Source of the DNA: Microbacterium sp. TNHR37B
Lineage (GTDB): Bacteria; Actinomycetota; Actinomycetes; Actinomycetales; Microbacteriaceae
NCBI RefSeq assembly: GCF_001620065.1
Contig: NZ_LQGV01000001.1
Coordinates: forward strand, 1,521,800 to 1,585,799
Direction: 5' to 3'
DNA length: 64,000 nucleotides
In this document: piece by piece, positions 39,296 through 47,291 of the stretch
How positions within the stretch are numbered: position 1 is the stretch's first letter
Layout of the letters: every line of letters begins with the position of its first letter
Notes under the pieces: generated by a model
Databases searched by the model: none
Told to the model about the DNA's origin: nothing
What the model saw: the letters and a program-made list of their open reading frames with translations, nothing else
Made by a program: the position numbers and the translations under genes

Positions 39296-39816
39296 CGCAC
39301 CTCCGCCCCTTCGTCGACCAGGAGCTCGCGCATGCGGCTGCGCGCGCGGTGCAGTCGCGTCCACACGGCGGCTTCCCGCATCTTCAGCACCTGCGCGATC
39401 TCGCCCGCGCTGAGCTGGGTCCAATAGGTCAGTTCCAGCACCTGACGATCTTTGGGGGCGAGCTTCTGCATCGCCTCGTGCACGGCGAGGCGTTCGAGGT
39501 CGCCCAGGGCGCTCTCCGCATCGTCTTCGCGTGTGTGCGAGAGCACGGCGACGGCCGCGCTCCGGCGGTAACGTGAGCGCACCACATCGTGCGACCGGTT
39601 CATCGCCGTGCGGATGAGCCACGGCAGCCCGAAGGGATCCTGCGGGTCGAACTTCTGCCACGCGATCTTGAAGACCTCCGACGCGACGTCTTCGGCTGCG
39701 GTGGCGTCGCCGAGTACCGATTCGGCATAACGCACGACCCGTGTGTAATGCGTCTCGAACATGACGCGGAACGCTTCCTCCCTCGACGCAGCCGTCAGAA
39801 AACGTGCGTCTTTCAC
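39292..39816 (-). CDS. ECF-type RNA polymerase sigma factor
   Basis: 174 residues from a GTG at 39816. Region 2 (FRVMFETHYTRVVRYAESVL, EDVASEVFKIAWQKF) and region 4 (LAPKDRQVLELTYWTQLSAG, EIAQVLKMREAAVWTRLHRA) are both clear, with no region 3, defining an ECF sigma. It directs RNA polymerase to a stress or envelope regulon. It is first in a three-gene overlapping unit with its likely membrane partner and a secreted protein. GTTACAGTTAGCGG lies upstream and could belong to a self-activated promoter. Confidence 0.92.
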   Translation of the reverse strand: MKDARFLTAASREEAFRVMFETHYTRVVRYAESVLGDATAAEDVASEVFKIAWQKFDPQDPFGLPWLIRTAMNRSHDVVRSRYRRSAAVAVLSHTREDDAESALGDLERLAVHEAMQKLAPKDRQVLELTYWTQLSAGEIAQVLKMREAAVWTRLHRARSRMRELLVDEGAEVR

Positions 39817-39953
39817 GTTGCGGCTCCGTGCGGTCCAGGGGGAAAACTGGGGGTGGGTACTCCGCTAACTGTAACCGGCCACGAGACCCGCAAAAGCCGC
39901 GTGTAAGGAATCGGCGGTCTGCGGCAACTAAATAAGGGGTGCCGCGGTCGGTC

Positions 39954-41159
39954 TCAGCGCCGCCGCGCGATCAACGCGTCGACGTTGTCGGGGCGCAGGA
40001 TGTCATCCACCGCGAGCTGCGCGGCACCGGCCAGGCCCGCCTCGGCACCGATGGCGCTGGGCACGATCGTGATGCCGCGGGTGAGGCTGGGCGGGAAGTC
40101 GCGGTAGATGGTCTCGCGGATGCCCGCCAAGAGCGGTTCCGGCGACTCGGCGAGGTTTCCGCCCACCACGATGACCGACGGGTTGACCACGGCGCACAAC
40201 ACGCCCAGTGACGAGCCGAGGTCTCGTCCCGCCTGCCGGACGAGGGCGAGCACCTCGGGATCGTTCGCGCGCACGAGGTCGACGATCTCCCGGCTCGTGC
40301 GGACGTCGCGGCCCGACGCGCGCAGCGCCGTCTCGATGGCACGGCCGCTCGCGACCGCATCGGTGCAGCCGATCATCCCGCAGCGGCAAGGAACTCCGCG
40401 CTCGGGCGCGGGGAGGTGACCGATGTCGGCCGCGGCCCCCTGAGCACCATGGAGCACACGCCCGTCGACGATCACCCCGCAGCTGACGCCCATTCCCACC
40501 TTCAGGACGATGGTGTTGCGGAACCCCTCCGGATCGCGGGCCTGCTCGCCCCGCGCCAGGATGTTGGCGTCTTTGTCGACGAGCACGGGAAGACCGGGGA
40601 ACGGCTCGGCGAAGTAGGTGGGGATCGACTCCCCCTCCCAGCCGGGAAGGTACGCGCGCTGCATGACTCCTTCGTCGACCGGACCGGGCACCCCCACTCC
40701 GATGCCGCGGAGCCGGGCGCGGTCGAGGCCGACCTCGTGGGTGAGCCGGTCGAGCCGCTGCACCACCTCGGTCATGACGACCGCGGCCCCCTGATCACTG
40801 TCGAGGTCGGCTTCGGCCGAAGCGATGAGCCGCCCGGCAAGGTCGGTGATCCCGAGGCGGGTGTGGCGTCCTCCGATGTCGGCGACGAGAAGACGCCCCT
40901 CGTCGGCGTGGAATGAGTAGGTCTCCGCCGGGCGCCCGCCGGTCGACGTCGCTTGCGGATTGATGCGCACCAACCCGGCCTCCACGAGGAGATCGATGCG
41001 CTCGGCCACCGCCGTCCGCCCGAGACTGGACTGACGCACGAGCTCGGCCCGCGTCCACACCGGGGCGCTGCGGATCATCTGCAGGAGGGCTCCCGGCCCG
41101 AACGAGCCGCGCTGGGCCCGCTCGGTCGACGACCTCGGGGGCTCGGTGTTCTCGGGCAT
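39954..41159 (-). CDS. ROK-family transcriptional regulator
   Basis: 401 residues. An N-terminal winged HTH (TRAELVRQSSLGRTAVAERI DLLVEAGLV region) precedes a ROK sugar-kinase-like domain. That domain has the zinc site HLPAPERGVPCRCGMIGC and an ATP-fold DIGGRHTRLG motif. ROK repressors respond to sugars or sugar phosphates. It follows deoC by 42 bases on the same strand, so it is the last gene of the transketolase-deoC-ROK unit and the best candidate to bind the motif shared by the two promoters upstream. Confidence 0.9.
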   Translation of the reverse strand: MPENTEPPRSSTERAQRGSFGPGALLQMIRSAPVWTRAELVRQSSLGRTAVAERIDLLVEAGLVRINPQATSTGGRPAETYSFHADEGRLLVADIGGRHTRLGITDLAGRLIASAEADLDSDQGAAVVMTEVVQRLDRLTHEVGLDRARLRGIGVGVPGPVDEGVMQRAYLPGWEGESIPTYFAEPFPGLPVLVDKDANILARGEQARDPEGFRNTIVLKVGMGVSCGVIVDGRVLHGAQGAAADIGHLPAPERGVPCRCGMIGCTDAVASGRAIETALRASGRDVRTSREIVDLVRANDPEVLALVRQAGRDLGSSLGVLCAVVNPSVIVVGGNLAESPEPLLAGIRETIYRDFPPSLTRGITIVPSAIGAEAGLAGAAQLAVDDILRPDNVDALIARRR

Positions 41160-41201
41160 CTGTCTCCTCGCGGCGTCAGCCTAGCGGGCCGTCATGGCGA
41201 C

Positions 41202-41876
41202 TCAGTACGCGCCGCCCGCACGCTGCTCGCCCGCCAGGAGAGCCCGCGTGCCGGAGACTCCGAGCCGGGTGGCACCCGCGTCGATCATGGCCTGCGCGTC
41301 GGCGAGCGTGCGGACGCCGCCCGAGGCCTTGACGCCGAGTCGTCCGCCGACCGTCTGCGCCATGAGCGCGACAGCGTGGACGCTCGCGCCGCCCGCCGGG
41401 TGGAAGCCCGTGGACGTCTTGACGAAGTCGGCGCCGGCACGCTCGGCGGCACGGCACACCTCGACGATCTGGGTGTCATCCAGCGCGGCCGACTCGATGA
41501 TCACCTTGAGCAGCACGGGGTGCGGGGCGGCCGCACGCACCGCGGCGATGTCGGCCTCCACGCGCGCGAAGTCACCCTCGATCGCCGCGCCGACGCTGAT
41601 GACCATGTCGATCTCGTCGGCCCCGTTCTCCGCGGCGAGCGCCGCTTCGGCGGCCTTGACACGGGAGTCGTGGGCACCGCTCGGGAAGCCGCAGACGACC
41701 GCGACCTTGAGGCCGCTCCCCTCGGGAACGGTCACCGGAAGCATGTTCGGCGACACGCACACCGAGTAGGTGCCGAGGGCCACCGCCTCCTCCACCAGGG
41801 CTGCCACATCGGCATGGGTGGCCTCGGGCTTGAGGAGGGTGTGATCGATCATTCCAGCGATGTCGTGCGCGTTCAT
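41202..41876 (-). CDS. deoC: Deoxyribose-phosphate aldolase
   Basis: 224 residues starting [20 protein letters not shown] at 41876. Schiff-base lysine is in [17 protein letters not shown], and a second active-site lysine in [10 protein letters not shown]; the N-terminal DHTLLKP is diagnostic. DeoC cleaves 2-deoxyribose-5-phosphate to glyceraldehyde-3-phosphate and acetaldehyde. It follows transketolase by 22 bases. A longer open frame overlapping transketolase is rejected. Deoxyribose breakdown or another short-chain aldol reaction on a PTS-imported sugar are both possible. Confidence 0.95.
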   Translation of the reverse strand: MNAHDIAGMIDHTLLKPEATHADVAALVEEAVALGTYSVCVSPNMLPVTVPEGSGLKVAVVCGFPSGAHDSRVKAAEAALAAENGADEIDMVISVGAAIEGDFARVEADIAAVRAAAPHPVLLKVIIESAALDDTQIVEVCRAAERAGADFVKTSTGFHPAGGASVHAVALMAQTVGGRLGVKASGGVRTLADAQAMIDAGATRLGVSGTRALLAGEQRAGGAY

Positions 41877-41898
41877 TTCAGTTGCCTTTCGTGGAGGT

Positions 41899-43953
41899 TC
41901 AGCGGGTGGCGTGGAGGGAGCGGCGGGCCGCGGCGACGACCGCTTCGCGGGTGATGCCCCGGCGACGGAGCACTTCCGCGCCGTTGCCCGAGAGGCCGAA
42001 CTCCTCCACCGAGACGGCTTCGCCGTGCGTTCCGAGATAGCGATACCACCCCTGCGCGATGCCCGCTTCGACACTGACCCGCGCAGCGACCGGAGAGGGG
42101 AGGACGCTTTCACGATAGTCCGCGTCCTGGGCCTCGAACCACTCGACGCACGGCATCGACACGACGCGTGCCGCGACACCCTCGGCGGCCAGTTCGTCGG
42201 CGGCCTCGACGGCGAGGTGGAGTTCCGAGCCGGTGGCGATGAGGATCACGTCGGGCTGCTCGGGGGTGTCGACGAGGACGTATCCACCGCGCGCGACCGG
42301 CGCCTGGGCCGTGCCGGGAAGGGTCGGCAGGTTCTGCCGGCTCAAGACGAGCGCGGTGGGTCCGGCGTCGGACGCGAAAATGTGGCGGTAGGCGGCCACG
42401 GTCTCGTTGGCATCGCCGGGCCGGACGACCGACAGGCCCGGGATCGCGCGCGACGCCCACAACTGCTCGACCGGTTCGTGCGTGGGCCCGTCCTCCCCCA
42501 CGGCGACCGAGTCGTGCGTCCAGATGTAGAGGGTCGGCAGCCCCATGAGCGCGGCGAGACGGACGGCGGGACGCATGTAGTCGGAGAAGACGAAGAACGT
42601 CGCTCCGAAGGCGCGGGTGAGCCCGTGCAGCGCGATGCCGTTGAGCACCGCCCCCATCGCGTGCTCGCGGATGCCGAAGTGGAGCACGCGTCCGTATTCG
42701 TCACCGGGCCATTCCTCACTCACCAGCCCCGGGCGGAGCATCGAGGGGAACTCGGCCGACCACGTGCCGTTCGTCTCGGCGAGGTCGGCGGAACCGCCCC
42801 ACAGTTCCTCGACGGCGCGACCGGCTGCCGCGAGGGTCTTCGCACTCGCGATTCGCGTGGCAAGGCTCTCACCCGGCGCAAACGTCGGGAGTTCCGCGTC
42901 CCATCCGTCGGGAAGCTCGCGCCGCTGCAGCCGCTGGAGAAGCGCGGCGCCCGCGGGGTTCGCGCGCTGCCACGACGCGAAGCCCTGCGACCACTCGTCC
43001 CGCAGCGCCTCGGCCCGCGCGGCGGCCAGGGACCGCGCGTGGCGGAGAAGGTCGTCGGGCATGACGAACGAGGACTCGGGGTCGAGGCCCAGCGCGCTCT
43101 TGGTGGCCGCGACCTCATCGGCGCCCGGTGCACCGGAGTGGGCCTTCGCCGTTCCACCGAGTGTCGGCATCGGGTGGCCGATGCGAGAGCGGAGCCGGAT
43201 GAACACGGGGGCGCCGCGGTGCGCGACGGCGGCGTCGAGCACGGCGCGCACCTCCTCGCGCGACTCGGCGTCGGAGATCGTGAGGGTGTGCCAGCCGTAG
43301 GAGGCCATACGGTCGACCGTGCGCTCGACGGTCGCGATCGTGGTATCGCCTTCGATCGAGATCTCGTTGTCGTCCCAGATGAGGATGAGGTTCTCGAGGC
43401 CCCATGCGCCGGCGAGCGCGGCGGCCTCGTGGCTGATGCCCTCCTGGAGGTCTCCGTCGGAGGCCAGGCAGAAGACGCGGTGGTCGAACGGGCTTCCGCC
43501 CGGGCCGGCATCGCGATCGAGCATGCCCCGCACTCGACGGGCGGCCAGCGCCATGCCCACGGCGTTGCCGATCCCCTGCCCGAGGGGGCCGGTGGTCGTC
43601 TCGACGCCCGGCGTGTGACCCCACTCGGGGTGTCCCGGGGTCTGCGAGTCGAGGGTGCGGGCGGCCCGAAGGTCGTCCATCTCGAGGCCGTAGCCGTGGA
43701 GATACAGCTGGAGGTAGAGCGAGAGGCTCGTGTGGCCGGCCGACAGGACGAATCGGTCCCGCCCCAGCCACTGCGGGTCGCTCGGGTCGTGGCGGAGGTA
43801 TTCCTGGAACAGCGTCGTCAGGAACGGCGTGAGACCGACCGCGGTGCCGGCGTGCCCCGATCCCTTCGCCTGCACGACATCGAGGGGAAGCACACGCGCG
43901 TAGCGGATCACGTCGTCGGCGAGCGAGGGGGCGGCCGGTCGGTCGGTGGTCAT
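41899..43953 (-). CDS. tkt: Transketolase
   Basis: 684 residues. The thiamine-diphosphate signature is [20 protein letters not shown] followed by the [11 protein letters not shown] segment. The N-terminal catalytic region has [13 protein letters not shown] (with Ala where most have Pro) and [16 protein letters not shown]. It moves two-carbon units between ketose and aldose phosphates. Being in a PTS/deoC/ROK locus with its own operator-like upstream motif suggests a catabolic paralogue rather than the sole housekeeping enzyme; that is inference. Confidence 0.93.
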   Translation of the reverse strand: MTTDRPAAPSLADDVIRYARVLPLDVVQAKGSGHAGTAVGLTPFLTTLFQEYLRHDPSDPQWLGRDRFVLSAGHTSLSLYLQLYLHGYGLEMDDLRAARTLDSQTPGHPEWGHTPGVETTTGPLGQGIGNAVGMALAARRVRGMLDRDAGPGGSPFDHRVFCLASDGDLQEGISHEAAALAGAWGLENLILIWDDNEISIEGDTTIATVERTVDRMASYGWHTLTISDAESREEVRAVLDAAVAHRGAPVFIRLRSRIGHPMPTLGGTAKAHSGAPGADEVAATKSALGLDPESSFVMPDDLLRHARSLAAARAEALRDEWSQGFASWQRANPAGAALLQRLQRRELPDGWDAELPTFAPGESLATRIASAKTLAAAGRAVEELWGGSADLAETNGTWSAEFPSMLRPGLVSEEWPGDEYGRVLHFGIREHAMGAVLNGIALHGLTRAFGATFFVFSDYMRPAVRLAALMGLPTLYIWTHDSVAVGEDGPTHEPVEQLWASRAIPGLSVVRPGDANETVAAYRHIFASDAGPTALVLSRQNLPTLPGTAQAPVARGGYVLVDTPEQPDVILIATGSELHLAVEAADELAAEGVAARVVSMPCVEWFEAQDADYRESVLPSPVAARVSVEAGIAQGWYRYLGTHGEAVSVEEFGLSGNGAEVLRRRGITREAVVAAARRSLHATR

Positions 43954-44006
43954 GGAGTGCTCCTCGGCATCGAGACGGGGTGAGTTATGCCGCTAAGTTT
44001 ACGGCT

Positions 44007-44027
44007 ATTGCCGCTTAATGGCAAAAG
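44007..44027. promoter_or_regulatory. Operator-like motif upstream of transketolase
   Basis: On the minus strand the sequence CTTTTGCCATTAAGCGGCAAT lies 54-74 bases before the tkt start. It closely matches the motif upstream of the PTS genes (46448-46470), sharing CTTTTGCC, an AA-rich centre and CGGC. A second TTAGCGGCA copy lies 20 bases nearer the gene. Probable binding site of the local ROK regulator. Confidence 0.5.
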
Positions 44028-44059
44028 GGGACGGATGGCCGCGCGCGCCATCCGTCCCC
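44027..44059 (-). terminator. Intrinsic terminator after the PTS genes
   Basis: A perfect 13-bp stem: GGGGACGGATGGC at 44027-44039 pairs with 44047-44059 around a 7-base loop. Read on the minus strand it is followed by TTTTGCC, a short T-run. It begins 15 bases after the IIC stop codon, separating the PTS unit from the transketolase unit. Confidence 0.85.
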
Positions 44060-44073
44060 TGTGCGATCGACGG

Positions 44074-45546
44074 TCAGGAAGCGGCCTTGGCCTGCTCCGC
44101 TTCCTTGGCCAGACGAGCGTCCCGGCGGGCACCGGGCACCCATCCGGCGTCGACCACACGGCGCTGGAAGATCGAGGCTCCGACCACCAGCACGATCGCC
44201 AGCACGAGGCTGAGCACGACGCCCACGGTGGGTCCTGCCACGAAGCCGGCGCCGAGAACCGTGCCGAACCAACCGAAGTCGGCGTCGCCGAAGGTCGAGT
44301 TGGCAAAGCCGAGCCCGCCGAACACCTGCAGCAGCAGCGCCGGAAGGATCGTGATGAGGACACCGTTCACGAAACCACCGAGGGCTGCACCACGGCGACC
44401 ACCGGTCGCGTTGCCGTAGACACCCGCTCCACCACCGGTGAAGAAGTGGGGCACCATGCCGGGGAGGATGAGCGCGAGCCCGAACACGGGACCGAGCCAG
44501 ACCGCCAGCACGCCGAGAGCGACGAGACCACCCACGAACGAGGCCAGGAAGCCGATGAGAACGGCGTTGGCTGCATAGGGGAAGACCATCGGGATGTCCA
44601 GCGCGGGCTTGGCGCCGGGCACGACCTTCTCGGCGATGCCCTGGAAGGCGGGGACGAGCTCACCCAGCACGGTGCGGACACCGTAGAGGATGACAGCGAC
44701 ACCCACACCGAACTGCAGCGCCTGGGCGAAGGCGGCCATGATGAACGCGCCGGCGTCCTTCGCGTTCAGGAGCGGGAGAGCCTCTTCGGCGGGCAGGGCG
44801 ATGAGGGCCCAGATCGCGAACACCCAGTAGATGAGGACCATCGACAGAGCGGTGGCGACCATCGAGTCGCGGAGGAACCGGAGCCCCTGCGGGAACTTGA
44901 TCTCCTCGGTGGAGCGGCTGCGTCCGCCGACCGCCTGGCCGGTGGCGCCGGCGGCGATGTAGCCGAGCGTGCCGAAGTGACCGATCGCGATCGAGTCGTC
45001 GCCGGTGATCTTCCGGGTCCACGGCTGCGAGAACGCCGGCATGACCACCATGATCACGCCGAGAAGCACGGCGCCCAGCGGAACGACGAGCCAGCCCATC
45101 TCGTCGCCGAGTCCTACCGAGAGAACCACCGTCAGGAGGATCGACATGAACACCATGTGGTGACCGGTGAGGAAGATGTAGCGCAGCGGCGTGAAGCGCG
45201 CGAGCAGGATCATGACGATGAAGCCGAGGACGAGCACATACGCGCCCGAGGCGCCGTACTTCTCCGCGGCGATCGCCGTGATCACCTCGTTGGTGGGGAT
45301 GACGCCGCGGGCGCCGGTGACGCGCAGGATCAGCTCGCCGAGCGGGGCGAGCGCAGCCACCACGACGCCGGCTCCGGCGCCGAGGATCAGGAAGCCGAGC
45401 GCGGCTTTGAGTCCGCCGCCGATCACCTGGCCCGCATTGCGACGGAGCGCGATGAGGCCGATGGCGGTGATGATGCCGATGAGATAGGCGGGGACGTTGA
45501 GGATCTGCTGTCCGATGAAATCGAGGACTGCGACGAGCCATTCCAT
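44074..45546 (-). CDS. PTS ascorbate-type (UlaA family) EIIC transporter
   Basis: 490 residues, about 11 membrane helices. It begins MEWLVAVLDFIGQQILNVPA and contains the UlaA-like segments LTGHHMVFMSILLTVV and FFTGGGAGVYGNATGGRRGA. UlaA transports L-ascorbate with concomitant phosphorylation. Here none of the ascorbate-6-phosphate enzymes (UlaG, D, E, F) are present, so another sugar or acid is likely. It follows the EIIB gene by 31 bases and ends at a strong terminator. Confidence 0.9.
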   Translation of the reverse strand: MEWLVAVLDFIGQQILNVPAYLIGIITAIGLIALRRNAGQVIGGGLKAALGFLILGAGAGVVVAALAPLGELILRVTGARGVIPTNEVITAIAAEKYGASGAYVLVLGFIVMILLARFTPLRYIFLTGHHMVFMSILLTVVLSVGLGDEMGWLVVPLGAVLLGVIMVVMPAFSQPWTRKITGDDSIAIGHFGTLGYIAAGATGQAVGGRSRSTEEIKFPQGLRFLRDSMVATALSMVLIYWVFAIWALIALPAEEALPLLNAKDAGAFIMAAFAQALQFGVGVAVILYGVRTVLGELVPAFQGIAEKVVPGAKPALDIPMVFPYAANAVLIGFLASFVGGLVALGVLAVWLGPVFGLALILPGMVPHFFTGGGAGVYGNATGGRRGAALGGFVNGVLITILPALLLQVFGGLGFANSTFGDADFGWFGTVLGAGFVAGPTVGVVLSLVLAIVLVVGASIFQRRVVDAGWVPGARRDARLAKEAEQAKAAS

Positions 45547-45577
45547 GGGAGGAGTGCCTTTCAGGCCGGGGGGAGGG

Positions 45578-45850
45578 TTAGTTGAGGGCCTCGGAGATCT
45601 TGGTGGTGATCTCGTCGACGCTCGTGAAGTTGTTGATGACGATGACCTTCGCGGGGGTCTCGCCGATTTCGTCGGCGAGGTCGGCGGAGGTCAGCACGAT
45701 GTTCGCGGTGCGGGCCATGCCGCGCGCGACGCCGATGTCGGCCGCTTCGACCTCGGCATCGATGTCGAGGGCGCGCAACGCCTTCTCGGCGTTCATCTTC
45801 AGGAGCACCGATGTTCCGATGCCCATTCCGCAGACGGTGACGATTTTCAT
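45578..45850 (-). CDS. PTS ascorbate-type EIIB phosphocarrier
   Basis: 90 residues. The phosphorylated cysteine sits in the P-loop MKIVTVCGMGIGTSVLLKMN (Cys7), typical of UlaB/lactose-type IIB proteins. It carries phosphate from EIIA to the sugar bound at EIIC. It sits between the EIIA gene (77 bases upstream, gap with a 17-bp tandem repeat) and EIIC. Confidence 0.93.
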   Translation of the reverse strand: MKIVTVCGMGIGTSVLLKMNAEKALRALDIDAEVEAADIGVARGMARTANIVLTSADLADEIGETPAKVIVINNFTSVDEITTKISEALN

Positions 45851-45870
45851 GGTGCTTCTCCTTGTTCTCT

Positions 45871-45904
45871 GGGTGCGAGTGAGTTCTGGGTTCGGGTGAG
45901 TTCT
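45871..45904. repeat. Tandem 17-bp repeat between EIIA and EIIB genes
   Basis: GGGTGCGAGTGAGTTCT (45871-45887) is followed directly by GGGTTCGGGTGAGTTCT (45888-45904), identical at 15 of 17 positions. It ends 20 bases from the EIIB start codon and so forms part of its leader. It could affect differential expression of the subunits; no function is shown. Confidence 0.6.
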
Positions 45905-45927
45905 CGTTGCGGGTGGCGACGGCCGGG

Positions 45928-46380
45928 TCAGGCCGACGCCGCGTCGAAGACGGCGTGGAGCGCGTCGACGGAGTCCGCCGCTCGGAGCGCGGCGAGGGTG
46001 TCTTCATCGGAGATGACGCGGGCGAGCTCCGACATCATCTCGATGTGCCCGTCGTGATCGAGGGCCGCGAGACCGATCACGAGGTCGACCGGGTCATTCT
46101 CCGCCGAGCCGAACTCCACGGGGGTCGCCAGCGAGACCCAGCTGAGACCGGCGCGCTGAACCGCCGGCGACGGACGCGAATGGGCCAGCGCCAGGCCGGG
46201 GGCGATGACGATGTAAGGCCCGAGCTTCTCGACCGTGGCGATCATCTCGTCGGTGTAGGCGGGGAGGGTGACCCCGGCGGCGACGAGGGCTTCGCCGCTG
46301 ACCTTGAGCGCGTCGCGCCAGTCGTCGGCAGAGGCGTGGAGGCGGACCGCCTCGGCAGGCAGCCACTGGGAAAGGGACAT
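45928..46380 (-). CDS. PTS ascorbate-type EIIA component
   Basis: 150 residues starting MSLSQWLPAEAVRLHASADD, with AAGGAG 7 bases before the ATG. The phosphorylated histidine is in YIVIAPGLALAHSRPSPAV, as in fructose/mannitol/Ula-type EIIA domains. It receives phosphate from HPr. It is first in the EIIA-EIIB-EIIC unit, with an operator-like motif 68-90 bases upstream. A longer open frame through that motif is rejected. Confidence 0.93.
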   Translation of the reverse strand: MSLSQWLPAEAVRLHASADDWRDALKVSGEALVAAGVTLPAYTDEMIATVEKLGPYIVIAPGLALAHSRPSPAVQRAGLSWVSLATPVEFGSAENDPVDLVIGLAALDHDGHIEMMSELARVISDEDTLAALRAADSVDALHAVFDAASA

Positions 46381-46447
46381 CTTCACTCCTTCACGGCAGG
46401 GCACGTCGTTGACCGCCGCACCTGTAGTTTTGCACACTTCCGCTCGA

Positions 46448-46470
46448 TTTTCGCCGTTTTTCGGCAAAAG
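46448..46470. promoter_or_regulatory. Operator-like motif upstream of the PTS genes
   Basis: On the minus strand it reads CTTTTGCCGAAAAACGGCG and on, an inverted repeat of GCCG/CGGC around five A residues. It matches the motif upstream of tkt (44007-44027) at most positions and has the same orientation. Sharing of the motif by two neighbouring promoters points to one regulator. Confidence 0.5.
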
Positions 46471-47291
46471 CGATTCAGGCGCGCCGGACGAGCGGTCCGA
46501 CGCCCACGACAGACGGCGTCGAGGGCGATTCAGGCGGAGGGGCGGGCGAGGAGCGCGGCGGCGGCTCGCGACGCTCGCGACGCTCCCGAAAAGCCCTCGA
46601 GCCAGGCCCGAAGTGCGGGCGTCGTGATCGAGCGCGAGGGGCGCCCCGAGAGCTCGGCGAGGAGGTCCAGGAGCTTGTCGATGCCATGATGCGCGTGGGA
46701 GAGATGTGGAAGCGTCGCAGCGAGCGTGTCCGCGACGGCCCTCTCTGCAGACAGGGAGATCGCCGATCGACGAACGTGTGCGGATGCACCCAGCCCGACC
46801 GTTCGTCGGGCGTGGCCAGCAGGATGCGGGGAGCGCCCCCGGCGCAGCACGCGGCTCACTTCACGCGCTCGGGCGATGAAGGGCTCGCTGCCGCTCATCC
46901 CCCACAGGCGCGGGGGGGTAGCGTTTACCGAGAGCGTCGAGGACGAGCAGAGCCAGCACACTGCGAGAGACGGCTCCGCGCCGATCCGATGTCGGCTCCC
47001 ATGCGTATTGGCGTGCGGCAAGCGAGCTTCTCCGCTTCGCACGGATGCAATGGAGATCGTCGCCAAGGAGATGAGCCGCACCAGTATGTGATCTACAAGC
47101 ACTTCCTGCACTTGTTCCGCAACCGGGACGACGCAACCCGATTGGGCGCACTGTGCATCCGGGCACATGTGGGCGCTCACGTCAAGAGCTGGCGCGCTTC
47201 GTGCAGTTGCGGACTAGCAAATTGACTCTCAGGGGCTTCACTCGTTCCTAATGTCGGCCACATCCTGCATGATGGGGTTGATTGGAGCCCC
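46471..47291. other. Region of about 820 bases without a confident gene
   Basis: It holds the far upstream part of the PTS promoter and the promoter of the Doc-family gene. A minus-strand frame at 46530-46898 (122 residues, start MSGSEPFIARAREVSR) is the best candidate, ending in a helical segment (IDKLLDLLAELSGRPSRSIT). Its Arg/Ala/Ser-rich composition and unclear relatives leave it unproven. The rest, from about 46900, has lower GC and only fragmentary frames, as expected for decayed DNA. Confidence 0.4.
46530..46898 (-). CDS. Possible 122-residue protein, unsupported by homology
   Basis: Begins MSGSEPFIARAREVSRVLRR at 46898 with TGTGGGGG just upstream. The second half is helical (ERAVADTLAATLPHLSHAHH). 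It is in the same direction as the PTS genes and ends 60 bases before the operator-like motif. No motif or family recognised; it may be a chance open frame. Confidence 0.25.
   Translation of the reverse strand: MSGSEPFIARAREVSRVLRRGRSPHPAGHARRTVGLGASAHVRRSAISLSAERAVADTLAATLPHLSHAHHGIDKLLDLLAELSGRPSRSITTPALRAWLEGFSGASRASRAAAALLARPSA

Noticed and set aside
41860..43983. Plus-strand open frame of 707 codons
   Set aside because: Exact shadow of transketolase on the other strand; the minus-strand product has clear thiamine-diphosphate motifs.
46686..47225. Plus-strand open frames upstream of the Doc-family gene
   Set aside because: Cys/Arg/His-rich, without start signals or motifs; treated as decayed intergenic DNA rather than an antitoxin gene.
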